DNA of 64,000 nucleotides from Staphylococcus warneri. Its GTDB lineage: Bacteria > Bacillota > Bacilli > Staphylococcales > Staphylococcaceae. The DNA is taken from assembly GCF_900636385.1 (NCBI RefSeq), contig NZ_LR134269.1:2363577-2427576 (forward strand). The letters run 5' to 3'. A program made the position numbers and the translations under genes. Positions 49,255-58,351 of this stretch are shown in pieces; position 1 is the first letter of the stretch; the number at the start of each line of letters is the position of its first letter. The notes under the pieces are model-generated. The model was not told where the DNA came from and searched no databases. It saw only the letters and a program-made list of their open reading frames with translations.

Positions 49255-49794
49255 ATGCTAGCAACCATCATATGTTGGATAATTGTAATTATAATGTTTT
49301 ATATCTTTTATAGAATGTTGAAAAGTAAAATTAAAAAGATGTTTGGATTTGAATATACAAATACACACTCATATCAAGATTATCAAAGCTATCAAGAAGA
49401 AACATCTATTGATAGTACTGAGGCTGTTGATAAAATGATTATACACGCATTAAAATATCATGAAACCTTAACTTTTGAAGAACAACGTTTGAAAACATCT
49501 ACAGGGTATGAAGCAATCGATATCTATGACAGGATCAATAGTCTAATTCAAAATTCAAGTCGTATTGCCGACGAATTGCAACGTAATGAGAGTGAATTAG
49601 TACCAGGAAATTCAAGTTCAAGTATTGAAGGTTTTAAAGTGACAATGTCAAATAATGATGTCAAAATCAACTTAATAGGCTGGACAGTAGGTATGAGTTT
49701 AAGTCATTTACAATCATTATCATCAGTTAATGATTTGAAAGATGAAATTGATAATGGTTTAATTTTAAGTCACGATGCATTTCGAACATATTAG
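49255..49794 (+). CDS. Membrane-anchored protein, unknown
   Basis: 179 residues. One N-terminal membrane segment (ATIICWIIVIIMFYIFYRML) is followed by a basic stretch (KSKIKKM), a Tyr/Gln-rich piece (YQDYQSYQEE), an alpha-helical region (TEAVDKMIIHALKYHETLTFEEQRL) and a C-terminal part (FKVTMSNNDVKINLIGWTVGMSL). No family recognised. AAGGGAG precedes the ATG and a hairpin follows at 49857-49890. Confidence 0.65.
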   Translation: MLATIICWIIVIIMFYIFYRMLKSKIKKMFGFEYTNTHSYQDYQSYQEETSIDSTEAVDKMIIHALKYHETLTFEEQRLKTSTGYEAIDIYDRINSLIQNSSRIADELQRNESELVPGNSSSSIEGFKVTMSNNDVKINLIGWTVGMSLSHLQSLSSVNDLKDEIDNGLILSHDAFRTY

Positions 49795-49856
49795 ATAAAA
49801 CCACAAACAAAGTTCAAAAGTGTTGAATTACAAATATATGAATATTTAATCACATA

Positions 49857-49890
49857 TTGCACTGAAAAATGATAATTGTGCTTTTTTTAA
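49857..49890 (+). terminator. Terminator
   Basis: GCAC and GTGC around an A-rich loop, followed by TTTTTTT, after the 179-residue membrane protein gene. Confidence 0.5.
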
Positions 49891-50530
49891 ACTATAGGAT
49901 TGTAATATTAATACACTTAAACATTAATATAATAAAATATATAATCGATATTAATTTGAACCTCAAAATTTTGACTAACAAATATAGCCTATCTCTACAT
50001 TGATATGATTTAAATATGGGATGACCTATGTTTAGGATTTTGTCCAAATAAATTGTATAAAATAATGCAAATAAGTTCTATTATGGAAATTTCAAAAATC
50101 TATTTCAAGGATTGGACAGAAAATAAATTGTCTTATTGAGAAATAATAACCTATTTTATACTTGTCAATCCTATTATATTAGCTTAGGGGTAGAGACAGT
50201 GTGAATTTCATGAGGAAGGTACTTTCATTTTATAAGCAAATAAGATGTCTTTCTAAATTGAATATGGAATATACAAAAGTTAAACAAAATAATCATTTAC
50301 CTTTAAATAAAAGCTAAATAGAAAAAATAAGAACGACTTAGAAATGAAAATGAGATGTTAAAGTCAGGTATTGTTTATCAAAATCTTGAAACTTTGAATC
50401 AAGCATACGTAAAAATTAAAATTAATTAAACATGTATTATTGTCTATTACTCATAAAGGTTTTTGAGTTTATATACTGAATTGGATAACTTCAAATAAAT
50501 AAAATTGTATTAATATCTTAATAATGATAA
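49891..50530. other. Noncoding or decayed stretch
   Basis: About 640 bases. A 38-codon ORF (GTG 50201 to TAA 50317, starting VNFMRKVLSFYKQIRCL) has only a weak RBS and is followed by several short in-phase pieces interrupted by stops, which looks like decayed coding sequence. I cannot name the source gene. Confidence 0.35.
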
Positions 50531-50566
50531 AAAGCACTCGTACTTCAATTGGTACGAGTGCTTTAT
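50531..50566. terminator. Terminator of the YknXYZ-like operon
   Basis: AAAGCACTCGTAC and GTACGAGTGCTTT form a 13-bp stem around TTCAATTG, next to the permease stop, with A and T tracts on both sides. Confidence 0.85.
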
Positions 50567-50574
50567 GATTTTAA

Positions 50575-51777
50575 CTATTTAATAATATCAATTAATTCTT
50601 TTTTAGAAGCTGCTCTAGCTGGGATCCAACCGAAGACGATACCAATTAATGTGGATACGCCCACTGCTAAGATGACTGACCCGAGACTGACGGAACTCTT
50701 AACCATATCTGGTGTTGCTAAGTCGACAAGTGTGGCAATAATAATACCGAGTATCAGTCCGATAATACCACCGAGTAGACACAACACAACACTTTCTACT
50801 AAGAACTGGATTTCGATATCTCGACCTTTGGCACCAAAGGCACGTCGTATCGCAATTTCCTCTGTCCGTTCGGTTACAGAAATATACATCACATTCATAA
50901 CACCGATTCCGGCAATAAATAATGAGATACCCGCCACAGCTGCGACGAAGTAGGTGATCATATCTAATACTTTGCCAATACCTTTCATCATATCTTCATT
51001 ATCCGCAAAACTATATTGGCCATCAGATACGCCTGTCCCTTTTTTATTCAGCTCTTTTTCAACTTTTTTACCCACATCTTTCTTATTTTCACCATCATTA
51101 ACAGTTACTAATAGTTGTGGCGTACCTTGAGATAAGTTGCTCATATAGTGATTCGCTGTTTTAGTTGGCATTTGGACCACGGATTCAAGTGGCATACCAC
51201 TCGCGTCTTGACCACTTGCATCACCAACACCAACCACTTTAAATCCTTCACCATTAATATAAATGGATTTGCCAACAGCTGCTTTCGCATTGTGGAATAC
51301 CTTTTTCGCCACTTTACTATCAATCACAACGACCTTTTCCTGTGTATCGTTATCATCTTTCGTAAAACCATGGCCTTCATCGACCCCTGACACATGAGAA
51401 GCCTTTTTTAAACTGATTTCACCACTACCATGTGTATTCGTTACTTTGGCAGAGTATGTACTATCTTCGCTTTCTTTAATTTTTGCACTTTTGACACCCT
51501 TAACTTGTTCTACAACGCTAATATCTTCTTGTTTAAATGGATTGTCTTTCGGTGCGCTCATGTCTTGTGTCATATACGATATCGATGCCTGATTTTTACC
51601 TGCACCGGCATCGTCAAACTGTTCTGTTGTTGTTTTTTTAAAACCATTACCTAAGGCCATAATCGTGATCACGGCCGCTATACCGATAATAATACCAATC
51701 ATCGTAAAGATATTACGACGTTTATTTTTTAAAATAGAGCGAAAGGCGACGGATAAAATATTAGAAAAATTATTCAT
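50575..51777 (-). CDS. MacB/YknZ-like ABC permease
   Basis: 400 residues, intact. MacB topology: one N-terminal membrane span (RRNIFTMIGIIIGIAAVITIM), an extracytoplasmic domain of about 210 residues, then three spans (YFVAAVAGISLFIAGIGVMNVMYISV, LVESVVLCLLGGIIGLILGIII, SVSLGSVILAVGVSTLIGIVFGW). The conserved ERTEEIAIRRAFGAKGRDI coupling segment is present. Its start overlaps the end of the ATPase gene by eight bases. Intact alone, but its ATPase partner is broken. Confidence 0.88.
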   Translation of the reverse strand: MNNFSNILSVAFRSILKNKRRNIFTMIGIIIGIAAVITIMALGNGFKKTTTEQFDDAGAGKNQASISYMTQDMSAPKDNPFKQEDISVVEQVKGVKSAKIKESEDSTYSAKVTNTHGSGEISLKKASHVSGVDEGHGFTKDDNDTQEKVVVIDSKVAKKVFHNAKAAVGKSIYINGEGFKVVGVGDASGQDASGMPLESVVQMPTKTANHYMSNLSQGTPQLLVTVNDGENKKDVGKKVEKELNKKGTGVSDGQYSFADNEDMMKGIGKVLDMITYFVAAVAGISLFIAGIGVMNVMYISVTERTEEIAIRRAFGAKGRDIEIQFLVESVVLCLLGGIIGLILGIIIATLVDLATPDMVKSSVSLGSVILAVGVSTLIGIVFGWIPARAASKKELIDIIK

Positions 51778-52455
51778 GCGTCAGCACCTCTTCCTCTTTC
51801 ACACGACCATCTAAAATATGAATAATACGATCAGCTTTCTTCGCTACCTCACGATCGTGCGTTACCATGATCATAGTTGTTCCTTTTTCTTTATTTAACG
51901 ACACAAACAAATCCATAATATCTTTTGATGTTTTCGAATCTAATGCCCCTGTTGGCTCATCGGCAATGATAAATTTAGGTCGTTAATAATGGCTCTCGCA
52001 ATCGCGACACGTTGTTGTTGTCCACCTGATAATTTATTAGGAAGTAAGTCTTCCTTCTGATGTAGACCAACATCTTCCAATCCTTTTAACACTTTGGCTT
52101 TACGGTCTTTACTACTCATTCCATTATAAATAAGTGGAATACTGACATTTTCAAGAATGGTATTATTTTAAATTAATTTAAAGTTTTGAAACACAAATCC
52201 TACCGTATGATTTCGTATCGTTGCCAGACGATTATCTGATGCTTTTTTATAATTGTCACCGTTAAAAAGGTAATCGCCTTCATAACCACGGTCAATAAAT
52301 CCTAGAATATTAATTAATGTACTTTTACCTGACCCTGATGGCCCCATAATGGCGATAAATTCACCTTCATCAATATGAATATCAATATCTTTTAAAATAT
52401 GATTCGTTTCGTCTCCATTTTTGAAATGTCGATTGATTTTTTTCAATTCAATCAT
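51770..52455 (-). pseudogene. MacB/YknY-like ABC ATPase, inactivated
   Basis: The 5' part is intact from ATG 52455: Walker A GPSGSGKSTL, Q-loop region FVFQNFKLI. A TAA then stops the frame at 52168-52170, and sequence resumes in the same frame (ILENVSIPLIYNGM, LSGGQQQRVAIARAIIND). Near 51980 one C is missing from GACCCTAAA, shifting the frame before Walker B ([11 protein letters not shown] in another frame). One nonsense and one frameshift change, so no full ATPase can be made. Confidence 0.85.
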
Positions 52456-53582
52456 GATGACACCTCAACTTTTTCTCCATCATTTAAATTACCTTTAGGA
52501 TTTTTAATGACTTTATCACCAGCTTTAAGTCCTTTTTTCACAATAATTTGGCCATTGTTGCGGTCGATTTTAATATCACGTTTGTGAACTTTATTATTTT
52601 TATCTAATACAAAGACATCGTTATCTTTTGTTAAAACATCGTTAGGTAGTTTTAAAGATTTTAATGGAATTTTCGCGTCCATTGAGAACCCTGAACGTAC
52701 TGGAATATCTAAATCACCAATAATGACATTGTATTTAGATGTATCGCCTTCTTTGCCACCAGACGGATTATTTACCGTTGGATTTGAAGCTTGTGCGGCA
52801 CTACCACCATCTTGACCTTCGTCACCTTGGCTACCTGCACTTGCTTGTGCACCACTTGCTTCACCACTAGCGCTATCATCATAACTGGTTGGTAATTCAT
52901 CTATTTTAAGGATCTTACCTTTACCTTTTTTGCCATTACTATTAACTGTAACATCAACTTTGTCACCTTCTTTGATTTTCTCAACATCAAACTCCGTGAC
53001 AGTTGATTTGATTTGAGGATTGTCTGAAATAAGCTGTAAGACAGGTTGCCCGTCGCCAGCCTCTTCGCCGTTTTTAATATTGACTTTACCATCAAATGCC
53101 GCATAAATACTATCGTTCATTTGTTTGTCATGTTGTGCCAGTTGTTGTTGGGCTTCGTTAAGTGAACTTTGATCTTGTGTCAGTTTAGATTGAAGCTCAT
53201 TATTGTTAGGACTTTGATTGATTTTTTGATAATCATCATTCACTTGGTTTTGCGCTTGATCCACTTTGTTTGCGAGTTGTTGACGCTTACTATTGTTCGT
53301 ATCATAACTTAGGAGACGATCCCCTTGTTTGACCTTTTGACCGTCATCAACGGCTGGACTCTGGAATGTGCCAATTTGACTATTGTTGTTATATGTTTTG
53401 ACCGATTTCGGAGATGCCTTACCCTCTAGACTAATCGGTGTTTCTTTCTTAACTGTATATGTATCGTAACCTTTACTATCTTTATTACCAGAGCCTGTTG
53501 TCTGTTTCACGATGAACGCTGCAATAACTAGAAGTAGAATGATTGCCACGCCGATAATACTCCATAATATGTTTTTCTTCAT
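52452..53582 (-). CDS. HlyD/YknX-type membrane fusion protein
   Basis: 376 residues, intact. An N-terminal membrane anchor (ILWSIIGVAIILLLVIAAFIV) is followed by a barrel-sandwich/lipoyl part (QIGTFQSPAVDDGQKVKQGDRL), a coiled-coil hairpin rich in Gln and Asn (QQLANKVDQAQNQVNDDYQK... LNEAQQQLAQHDKQM), a Ser/Ala/Gly-rich linker and a C-terminal beta domain ending GLKAGDKVIKNPKGNLNDGEKVEV. Membrane fusion proteins of the YknX group work with MacB-type ABC pairs. Overlaps the ATPase start by four bases. Confidence 0.88.
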   Translation of the reverse strand: MKKNILWSIIGVAIILLLVIAAFIVKQTTGSGNKDSKGYDTYTVKKETPISLEGKASPKSVKTYNNNSQIGTFQSPAVDDGQKVKQGDRLLSYDTNNSKRQQLANKVDQAQNQVNDDYQKINQSPNNNELQSKLTQDQSSLNEAQQQLAQHDKQMNDSIYAAFDGKVNIKNGEEAGDGQPVLQLISDNPQIKSTVTEFDVEKIKEGDKVDVTVNSNGKKGKGKILKIDELPTSYDDSASGEASGAQASAGSQGDEGQDGGSAAQASNPTVNNPSGGKEGDTSKYNVIIGDLDIPVRSGFSMDAKIPLKSLKLPNDVLTKDNDVFVLDKNNKVHKRDIKIDRNNGQIIVKKGLKAGDKVIKNPKGNLNDGEKVEVSS

Positions 53583-53816
53583 GTCCTATGCTCCTTAAAA
53601 TGTATTATATTTTGCATGATAACATACTTTAATTATTATATATATTTAATTTAAGGAGATTTAAGCTTATTTTAAGTTTGATAATAATTAAAAAGTTTTT
53701 GTATTTCTTTTACTTACTCTATTTTTTATACTTATTTAAAATAAAAATTGATATTTTAAAAATTATTTAATAATGATATTCTGTTATTAAAATAACAATA
53801 AGGGGAGATACATATA

Positions 53817-54470
53817 TGGAACAAACGAATACAACACAACCTGAAGCATCATAATCTAACTTACCTTTTGTAGACCATTTTAGAAAGATACGACAAAATC
53901 CAAAATGGCTTGTAAAGTTAATCATATTTATTGTTTTAGCAATTATTATGAGTTTCATGTTAAGTAAACTCCAATTGACACCTGATACTATGAAGGAGAA
54001 TGGCATCAATGACTCGAATAAAACAACCGTAATGACTATTACAATAATATCTGGTATTTTTGGAATTTTATTTAGTTCAGTGATTGCATTCTTAATTTTC
54101 TTAGTCATTTCAAAAATATTTAAATCTGATGTTAAAACAAGTAGCCTTATTTCTGCTACTTTATCCTATTCAATCATTATTAATATTTGGACTTTAATTG
54201 TATCCGCTATCCATTTATTATTTGGCATTGATTCTTTGATTATAAATTAGACAGTTTAAATATATTTAATAAAGGTAATGCCTATTTAGCAAATTTCAAT
54301 TTAACTAACTTATTAAAAGCATTCTTAACCGGTGTACTTTATTACGCTACTAGCCATCTCTCAAAGAAAGCATCTATTATTCTTGCAGTAGTTGCCTTAG
54401 TATTAATTATTGGCTCTGGCTTAATTGGTGCAGGTATGCAGGATTCTATGCAAAGTTTATCTGGTATGTA
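53817..54470 (+). pseudogene. Yip1-family (YknW-like) membrane protein, inactivated
   Basis: A start with good context (AAGGGGAGATAC, ATG 53817) reads MEQTNTTQPEAS then TAA. The same frame continues (NLPFVDHFRKIRQNPKWLVK..., several hydrophobic spans) to TAG at about 54248, and the rest (LNIFNKGNAYLANFNLTNLLKAFLTG... IGAGMQDSMQSLSGM) lies in a shifted frame to 54470. The layout of a short polar start, FHK/RIRxNPKW and four to five spans matches Yip1-domain proteins such as B. subtilis YknW. Divergent from the YknXYZ-like genes. One nonsense and one frameshift. Confidence 0.75.
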
Positions 54471-54480
54471 ATCAATATTA

Positions 54481-54515
54481 AAAATTCCCAGAACCGCTTC
54501 GGAACTGGGAATTTT
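54481..54515. terminator. Convergent terminator
   Basis: AAAATTCCCAG (54481-54491) and CTGGGAATTTT (54505-54515) form a perfect stem around the GC-rich loop, between the Yip1 pseudogene and the lipoprotein gene. Confidence 0.85.
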
Positions 54516-54530
54516 ATTGATTATATTGAA

Positions 54531-55109
54531 TTACTTTTCAAATGCTTTTGTTTCAATATCTTTATCTTTTAAGAACTTCTCTACTTTCTTCTGTTGTTTA
54601 CCATTCACTTTATCTTTATATTTTGAATTTAATTTATCGATTTCTTTTGTATCTTTTTCATCTAACTTTTGTAATTTTGAAGTTAATTGATTTAAATATT
54701 CATTGGTTTCTTTAGTATATTTTCCTGTTAATTCCGTGCCCTTTTTATATCCTTTTGGTAACTCATTTTTTCTAATATAATCTTCAAAGTTTTGGTCATT
54801 TTCTTTAGACATATGTTGTAATTTATTTAGTTTCTTTTTATCTTTTTTATTGAGTTTAGTTTCTGAACCTAAATCAGTAATATTGTCTGCTAAATCCTTA
54901 TTCGTATTTAAGTATGTCTTAATACTATTCTTTAATTCCTTTTCAGATAATTGCTTATTCGATTGTTGATCTACAAACACTTTCTTAGGAATAGGTGGTA
55001 ACTTTTCATCGTCATTTTTATTTACCTTTTCATGATCATCGTGTCCGGAACATGCTCCTAATATCAAAAATGACGTAAGTAATATCGCTGTTAGCTTTTT
55101 ATAACGCAT
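54531..55109 (-). CDS. NDxxF-motif lipoprotein
   Basis: 192 residues. Lipobox LILGACSGHD (lipidated Cys20), then a Lys/Glu/Asp-rich, mostly helical body. The segment ENDQNFEDYIRK contains the NDxxF motif of a staphylococcal lipoprotein family of unknown function. AAAGGATGG precedes ATG 55109. Stands alone between terminator and next gene. Confidence 0.82.
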   Translation of the reverse strand: MRYKKLTAILLTSFLILGACSGHDDHEKVNKNDDEKLPPIPKKVFVDQQSNKQLSEKELKNSIKTYLNTNKDLADNITDLGSETKLNKKDKKKLNKLQHMSKENDQNFEDYIRKNELPKGYKKGTELTGKYTKETNEYLNQLTSKLQKLDEKDTKEIDKLNSKYKDKVNGKQQKKVEKFLKDKDIETKAFEK

Positions 55110-55192
55110 GCAACCATCCTTTATATTATATTTATTATTAAAATATATGCTATCAAAGGGTTTTTAAAATGTAAAAATATTTTATATTTCAC

Positions 55193-55762
55193 TTATAAAA
55201 ATTTAAAAGCTAAATAAATACTTAGCATTCCTATTACTCCATAGCCACCACTTACCAAAATAAAAATGATAATATCAGTTATGACTGCTCTTCGTTTACT
55301 AACATTTACTTCATTAGGATCTTTTCCATTCATAAAAGCAACAATTCTATCATAATTATCCATGCCATTTTTATATTTAATTTTATCAACATTTCCACCT
55401 GCAAATATCCCGACCAAATACAATAATAAAAATATAGCAAAGCCCCACCAACTTAAATACACAATTAAGGGCCCCAATAATATAAGTGAACCTATCAGAA
55501 GTATTAACATTATATACGTCCAAAAATCAAACTTCTTTTTTACTAACTCTTTTTGCTCCATATGAATTTCTCCTTGAACTAGATCATCCAGTGACACATT
55601 GAATAACTCACACATCATTATTAAATTATGGACATCAGGATAACTACGTTCATTTTCCCAATTCGAAATAGTTTGTCTAGATACATATAGTTTCTCAGCT
55701 AAATATTCTTGAGAATATCCTTTATTTTCACGGCATAATTTAATTTGATGGCTTATATTCAT
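55193..55762 (-). CDS. XRE-family regulator with C-terminal membrane spans
   Basis: 189 residues. Residues 1-65 are a Cro/CI helix-turn-helix (SQEYLAEKLYVSRQTISNWENERSYPDVHNLIMMCELF). The rest has three hydrophobic spans (IMLILLIGSLILLGPLIVYLSW, AIFLLLYLVGIFAG, IIIFILVSGGYGVIGMLSIYL) with a basic loop. Membrane-tethered XRE proteins often respond to envelope stress; target unknown. AAGGAGAC precedes the ATG. A partial inverted repeat upstream (AGTATTTCACTTT / AAAGTGATACT, 55793-55821) could be its own operator. Confidence 0.8.
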   Translation of the reverse strand: MNISHQIKLCRENKGYSQEYLAEKLYVSRQTISNWENERSYPDVHNLIMMCELFNVSLDDLVQGEIHMEQKELVKKKFDFWTYIMLILLIGSLILLGPLIVYLSWWGFAIFLLLYLVGIFAGGNVDKIKYKNGMDNYDRIVAFMNGKDPNEVNVSKRRAVITDIIIFILVSGGYGVIGMLSIYLAFKFL

Positions 55763-55962
55763 GCTTCTGTCTCCTTAATTTTCTAGTAAAAAAGTATTTC
55801 ACTTTTCTTTAAAGTGATACTCATATAGAAACGTTTTCTTTAAAATAAAACTACCAAATTTGATTTACATTTTCATTAATTGTTCTGTCAAAATGTTTTT
55901 ACACCTTGTCATAACAGTATTTGAAAGACTTACCTTAGACTACCTTTATATATTATTTCAAA

Positions 55963-55988
55963 ATAAAAACGCTCCTTCTTCAGGAACG
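55963..55988 (-). terminator. Terminator of the DUF3147-TetR operon
   Basis: On the minus strand CGTTCCT pairs with AGGAGCG (one G-T pair) around GAAGA and is followed by TTTTTATT. Confidence 0.65.
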
Positions 55989-56002
55989 CTATCGAACTTT
56001 AA

Positions 56003-56542
56003 CTATACTTCATATGCTTTTAATATCATTTTTAACATTTTCTCAATATATGCTTCTGTCAGAGACTGCGGTTTGATTAATATATTGAAGTAGATAGGAG
56101 AGAATATGATATCAATGAATAAATCTTGATTGTCTTCTTCGATATGTTGACTAATGATGGATTTTAAAATCGTTCTATTATGTTCAAAGTAATCTCTCAT
56201 AAATTTTTCTCGTGCTTCTGTCTGTTGATTACTTATCAATATTTCAATAACAGCACTTCCTAATGGTGTCTTATAGATTTTCATAACTTTAATTAGGAAA
56301 TCATATAGATTATCAAACAGATTATCATATTCTGGTTCAATGATTCGTGATTGATCTACAAACATATCTACAATCATTGACTCTTTGTCTTTCCAACGAC
56401 GATATATCGTTGCCTTAGAAACACTTGTATTCTCTGCAATTTGATCTATCGTCATATTTTTAAAATGTGTTGTTTCTAATAAACGATTAATTTCTTCATA
56501 AATTTTTTTATTTACTGTTGGGTCTTTCGGTCTTCCAGCCAT
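56003..56542 (-). CDS. TetR-family transcriptional regulator
   Basis: 179 residues. TetR N-terminal helix-turn-helix: INRLLETTHFKNMTIDQIAENTSVSKATIYRRWKDKESM. The C-terminal ligand domain is of the TetR_C type with no specific family recognised. The start overlaps the end of the second DUF3147 gene by 35 bases, so it is the third gene of that operon and probably autoregulates it through the palindrome at 57303-57322. Confidence 0.88.
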   Translation of the reverse strand: MAGRPKDPTVNKKIYEEINRLLETTHFKNMTIDQIAENTSVSKATIYRRWKDKESMIVDMFVDQSRIIEPEYDNLFDNLYDFLIKVMKIYKTPLGSAVIEILISNQQTEAREKFMRDYFEHNRTILKSIISQHIEEDNQDLFIDIIFSPIYFNILIKPQSLTEAYIEKMLKMILKAYEV

Positions 56543-56903
56543 ATTTTTCCCTTCTTTTACGTGCTACGTACTCCACGATTTCAAATATTATAAATGCACT
56601 TACAAACCATACTATAAATCCAACAATAATGCTAAGCAACCACATATGTGTTACATTGAGCATTGCCCATGTTGCTAATATACTAAACAGAACGCCAGTC
56701 ATACCAAAGACTGCTCCTCGACTCACATGCATTGCCACTTTGTTACCATATTGCATTCCAGAAATGCACATAGATACTAAAAATACTGCCGGGAAAGTAG
56801 CAAATATTCCTCCGAATTCTTTCCAAGGAAGTACCACTGAGACGATATAACTAATTAATACTGCTAATCCACCAACTAAAAATTTAATAATTGTTAATTT
56901 CAT
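56508..56903 (-). CDS. DUF3147 membrane protein, second paralog
   Basis: 131 residues with four hydrophobic spans and the family pattern FGGIFATFPAVFLVS, then MHVSRGAVFGMTGVLFS, ending in a basic tail (ARKRREKYGWKTERPNSK). It is a paralog of the preceding gene (GGIIATMPAVYLAA, MHLSTGAIVGI). Paired four-span proteins of this family may form a heterodimer like small multidrug transporters; function unknown. AAGGAGG precedes ATG 56903. Confidence 0.78.
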   Translation of the reverse strand: MKLTIIKFLVGGLAVLISYIVSVVLPWKEFGGIFATFPAVFLVSMCISGMQYGNKVAMHVSRGAVFGMTGVLFSILATWAMLNVTHMWLLSIIVGFIVWFVSAFIIFEIVEYVARKRREKYGWKTERPNSK

Positions 56904-56919
56904 TAAAATGTACCTCCTT

Positions 56920-57279
56920 TTATATATGTCTTACTACAAAAATCGCCACAGAAATCACAAGCCAACACAATATGGCAAATACTGTACCACTTTTATAGTC
57001 TTTCTTATAAATAAAAATTGAGGTAAAAAATACAGTTAAAATACACGATATAATGCCTACTATCGCGCCTGTACTTAAATGCATAGACATTTTAATGAGT
57101 TCATCGCCCTCATGATCTATGGTTAATGCTATCACTGCTGCTAAGTAGACTGCGGGCATTGTAGCTATAATACCACCTAGTTTACCGCCAACTTTCTCTG
57201 CCATAATTGATGCTAAAGCAACCGCAAATCCACCGATTACAAAATGAAGTATCGCACTTGATATAGATATTCCGAACAC
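56920..57279 (-). CDS. DUF3147 membrane protein, first paralog
   Basis: 119 residues from GTG 57279 (AAGGATTATT upstream). Four hydrophobic spans; conserved GGKLGGIIATMPAVYLAAV and MHLSTGAIVGIISCILTV. First gene of an operon with its paralog and a TetR regulator. The TetR context suggests a small exporter induced by its substrate; this is inference. Confidence 0.75.
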   Translation of the reverse strand: MFGISISSAILHFVIGGFAVALASIMAEKVGGKLGGIIATMPAVYLAAVIALTIDHEGDELIKMSMHLSTGAIVGIISCILTVFFTSIFIYKKDYKSGTVFAILCWLVISVAIFVVRHI

Positions 57280-57302
57280 AATAATCCTTCTTTTCTAATT
57301 AT

Positions 57303-57322
57303 TAAACGAAACGTTTCGTTTA
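57303..57322. promoter_or_regulatory. Perfect 20-bp palindrome, TetR operator
   Basis: TAAACGAAACGTTTCGTTTA is exactly self-complementary and begins 24 bases upstream of the first DUF3147 start. Position and symmetry fit binding by a TetR dimer. Confidence 0.75.
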
Positions 57323-57432
57323 CTTTTAGTGTAAAACGCACTTTATCAATTGTAAACAATAAAATCAATAGACCTAATTTTCTAATTATTACTTAGCTAG
57401 TTTGAACTCTCTATAAATATTAAATCATAATA

Positions 57433-57465
57433 AAAACTCCTTTCATCTCAATGACAAAAGGAGTG
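57433..57465 (-). terminator. Terminator of noc
   Basis: ACTCCTTT and AAAGGAGT pair around ATCTCAATGAC-type loop; the minus strand continues into TTTTTATT. Confidence 0.7.
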
Positions 57466-57469
57466 CTAC

Positions 57470-58309
57470 TTACTTCTTATAAATTCTGATTTTAATTTCA
57501 TAATAATCATCGTGATCTCTATCTTTTTGTTCAACGTGTAAGCCAGATTGTTGTATTGCTTCGATACTTTTACCTACTTCATCTCTTGCTTGCGTTACAT
57601 CTTGTGAGAATTGGAATGACTGTGCTTTAATTTTTTCAGGTCCTGTCTTTTGACGTACTTTATCTTCTGTTTGTTTCACATTAAGCTTTTGAGCTATGAC
57701 CTGTTCAATTAATGCTTCTTGATCCTCCTCGGATAATACGAGTACAGCACGTGCATGTCGTTCAGTAATCTTACCTTCTCTTAATCTTGTAATGACTTTA
57801 GGTGCTAATTTTAGTAAACGTAGCTTGTTAGCAATGAAACTTTGGCTTTTACCTAAACTTTTCGCCAACTCACTCTGTGTCACATCACCAAGTTCAAGTA
57901 GCTTTTTATATGCTTCCGCTTCTTCTACTACAGATAAGTTTTCACGTTGAATATTTTCAATTAATGCAACCACTGCAGTTTCTTCATCATCCATATCTCT
58001 GATAATGACATCTGCTTGAGACATATTTAAAGATTGCATTGCTCTAAATCTGCGTTCACCTGCAATGATTTCAAACATATCTTCTTCAATAGGTCTTACT
58101 ACAATAGGTTGTAATAATCCATGCTCTTTAATTGATTCTGCAAGCTCATGTATTTTACTTGGTTCAAATACTTGTCTAGGTTGATAACGATTAGGTACGA
58201 TACGTTCAATATGAATGGACTCAACATTATTATTTCGGTCTTCTTCAATAGAACCCATGATGTCATCTTTGTTTTTTAAACCAAATAATTTTGAAAAAGG
58301 TTTCTTCAT
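57470..58309 (-). CDS. noc: Nucleoid occlusion protein Noc
   Basis: 279 residues from ATG 58309, the length I recall for S. aureus Noc; the frame to 58330 lacks better start signals. N-terminal membrane-targeting amphipathic helix (KKPFSKLFGLKN), ParB/CTPase motif (IVVRPIEEDMFEIIAGERRFRAM, box GERR), helix-turn-helix (TQSELAKSLGKSQSFIANKL) and C-terminal dimer domain. Noc keeps the division ring off the nucleoid by binding its DNA sites. Neighbouring rsmG upstream is the conserved order near oriC. Confidence 0.95.
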   Translation of the reverse strand: MKKPFSKLFGLKNKDDIMGSIEEDRNNNVESIHIERIVPNRYQPRQVFEPSKIHELAESIKEHGLLQPIVVRPIEEDMFEIIAGERRFRAMQSLNMSQADVIIRDMDDEETAVVALIENIQRENLSVVEEAEAYKKLLELGDVTQSELAKSLGKSQSFIANKLRLLKLAPKVITRLREGKITERHARAVLVLSEEDQEALIEQVIAQKLNVKQTEDKVRQKTGPEKIKAQSFQFSQDVTQARDEVGKSIEAIQQSGLHVEQKDRDHDDYYEIKIRIYKK

Positions 58310-58351
58310 AATCCATTCGCTCCCTCTCATTCATTTCTATATCATCATATC

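Noticed and set aside
50201..50317. 38-codon ORF as a real gene
   Set aside because: Weak RBS and stops in the following sequence suggest remnant or chance; kept only as a note in the region entry.
47790..50530. Mobile element as explanation for the AT-rich island
   Set aside because: No transposase, integrase, terminal inverted repeats or duplicated target sites are visible. Only unknown membrane proteins and noncoding sequence occur.
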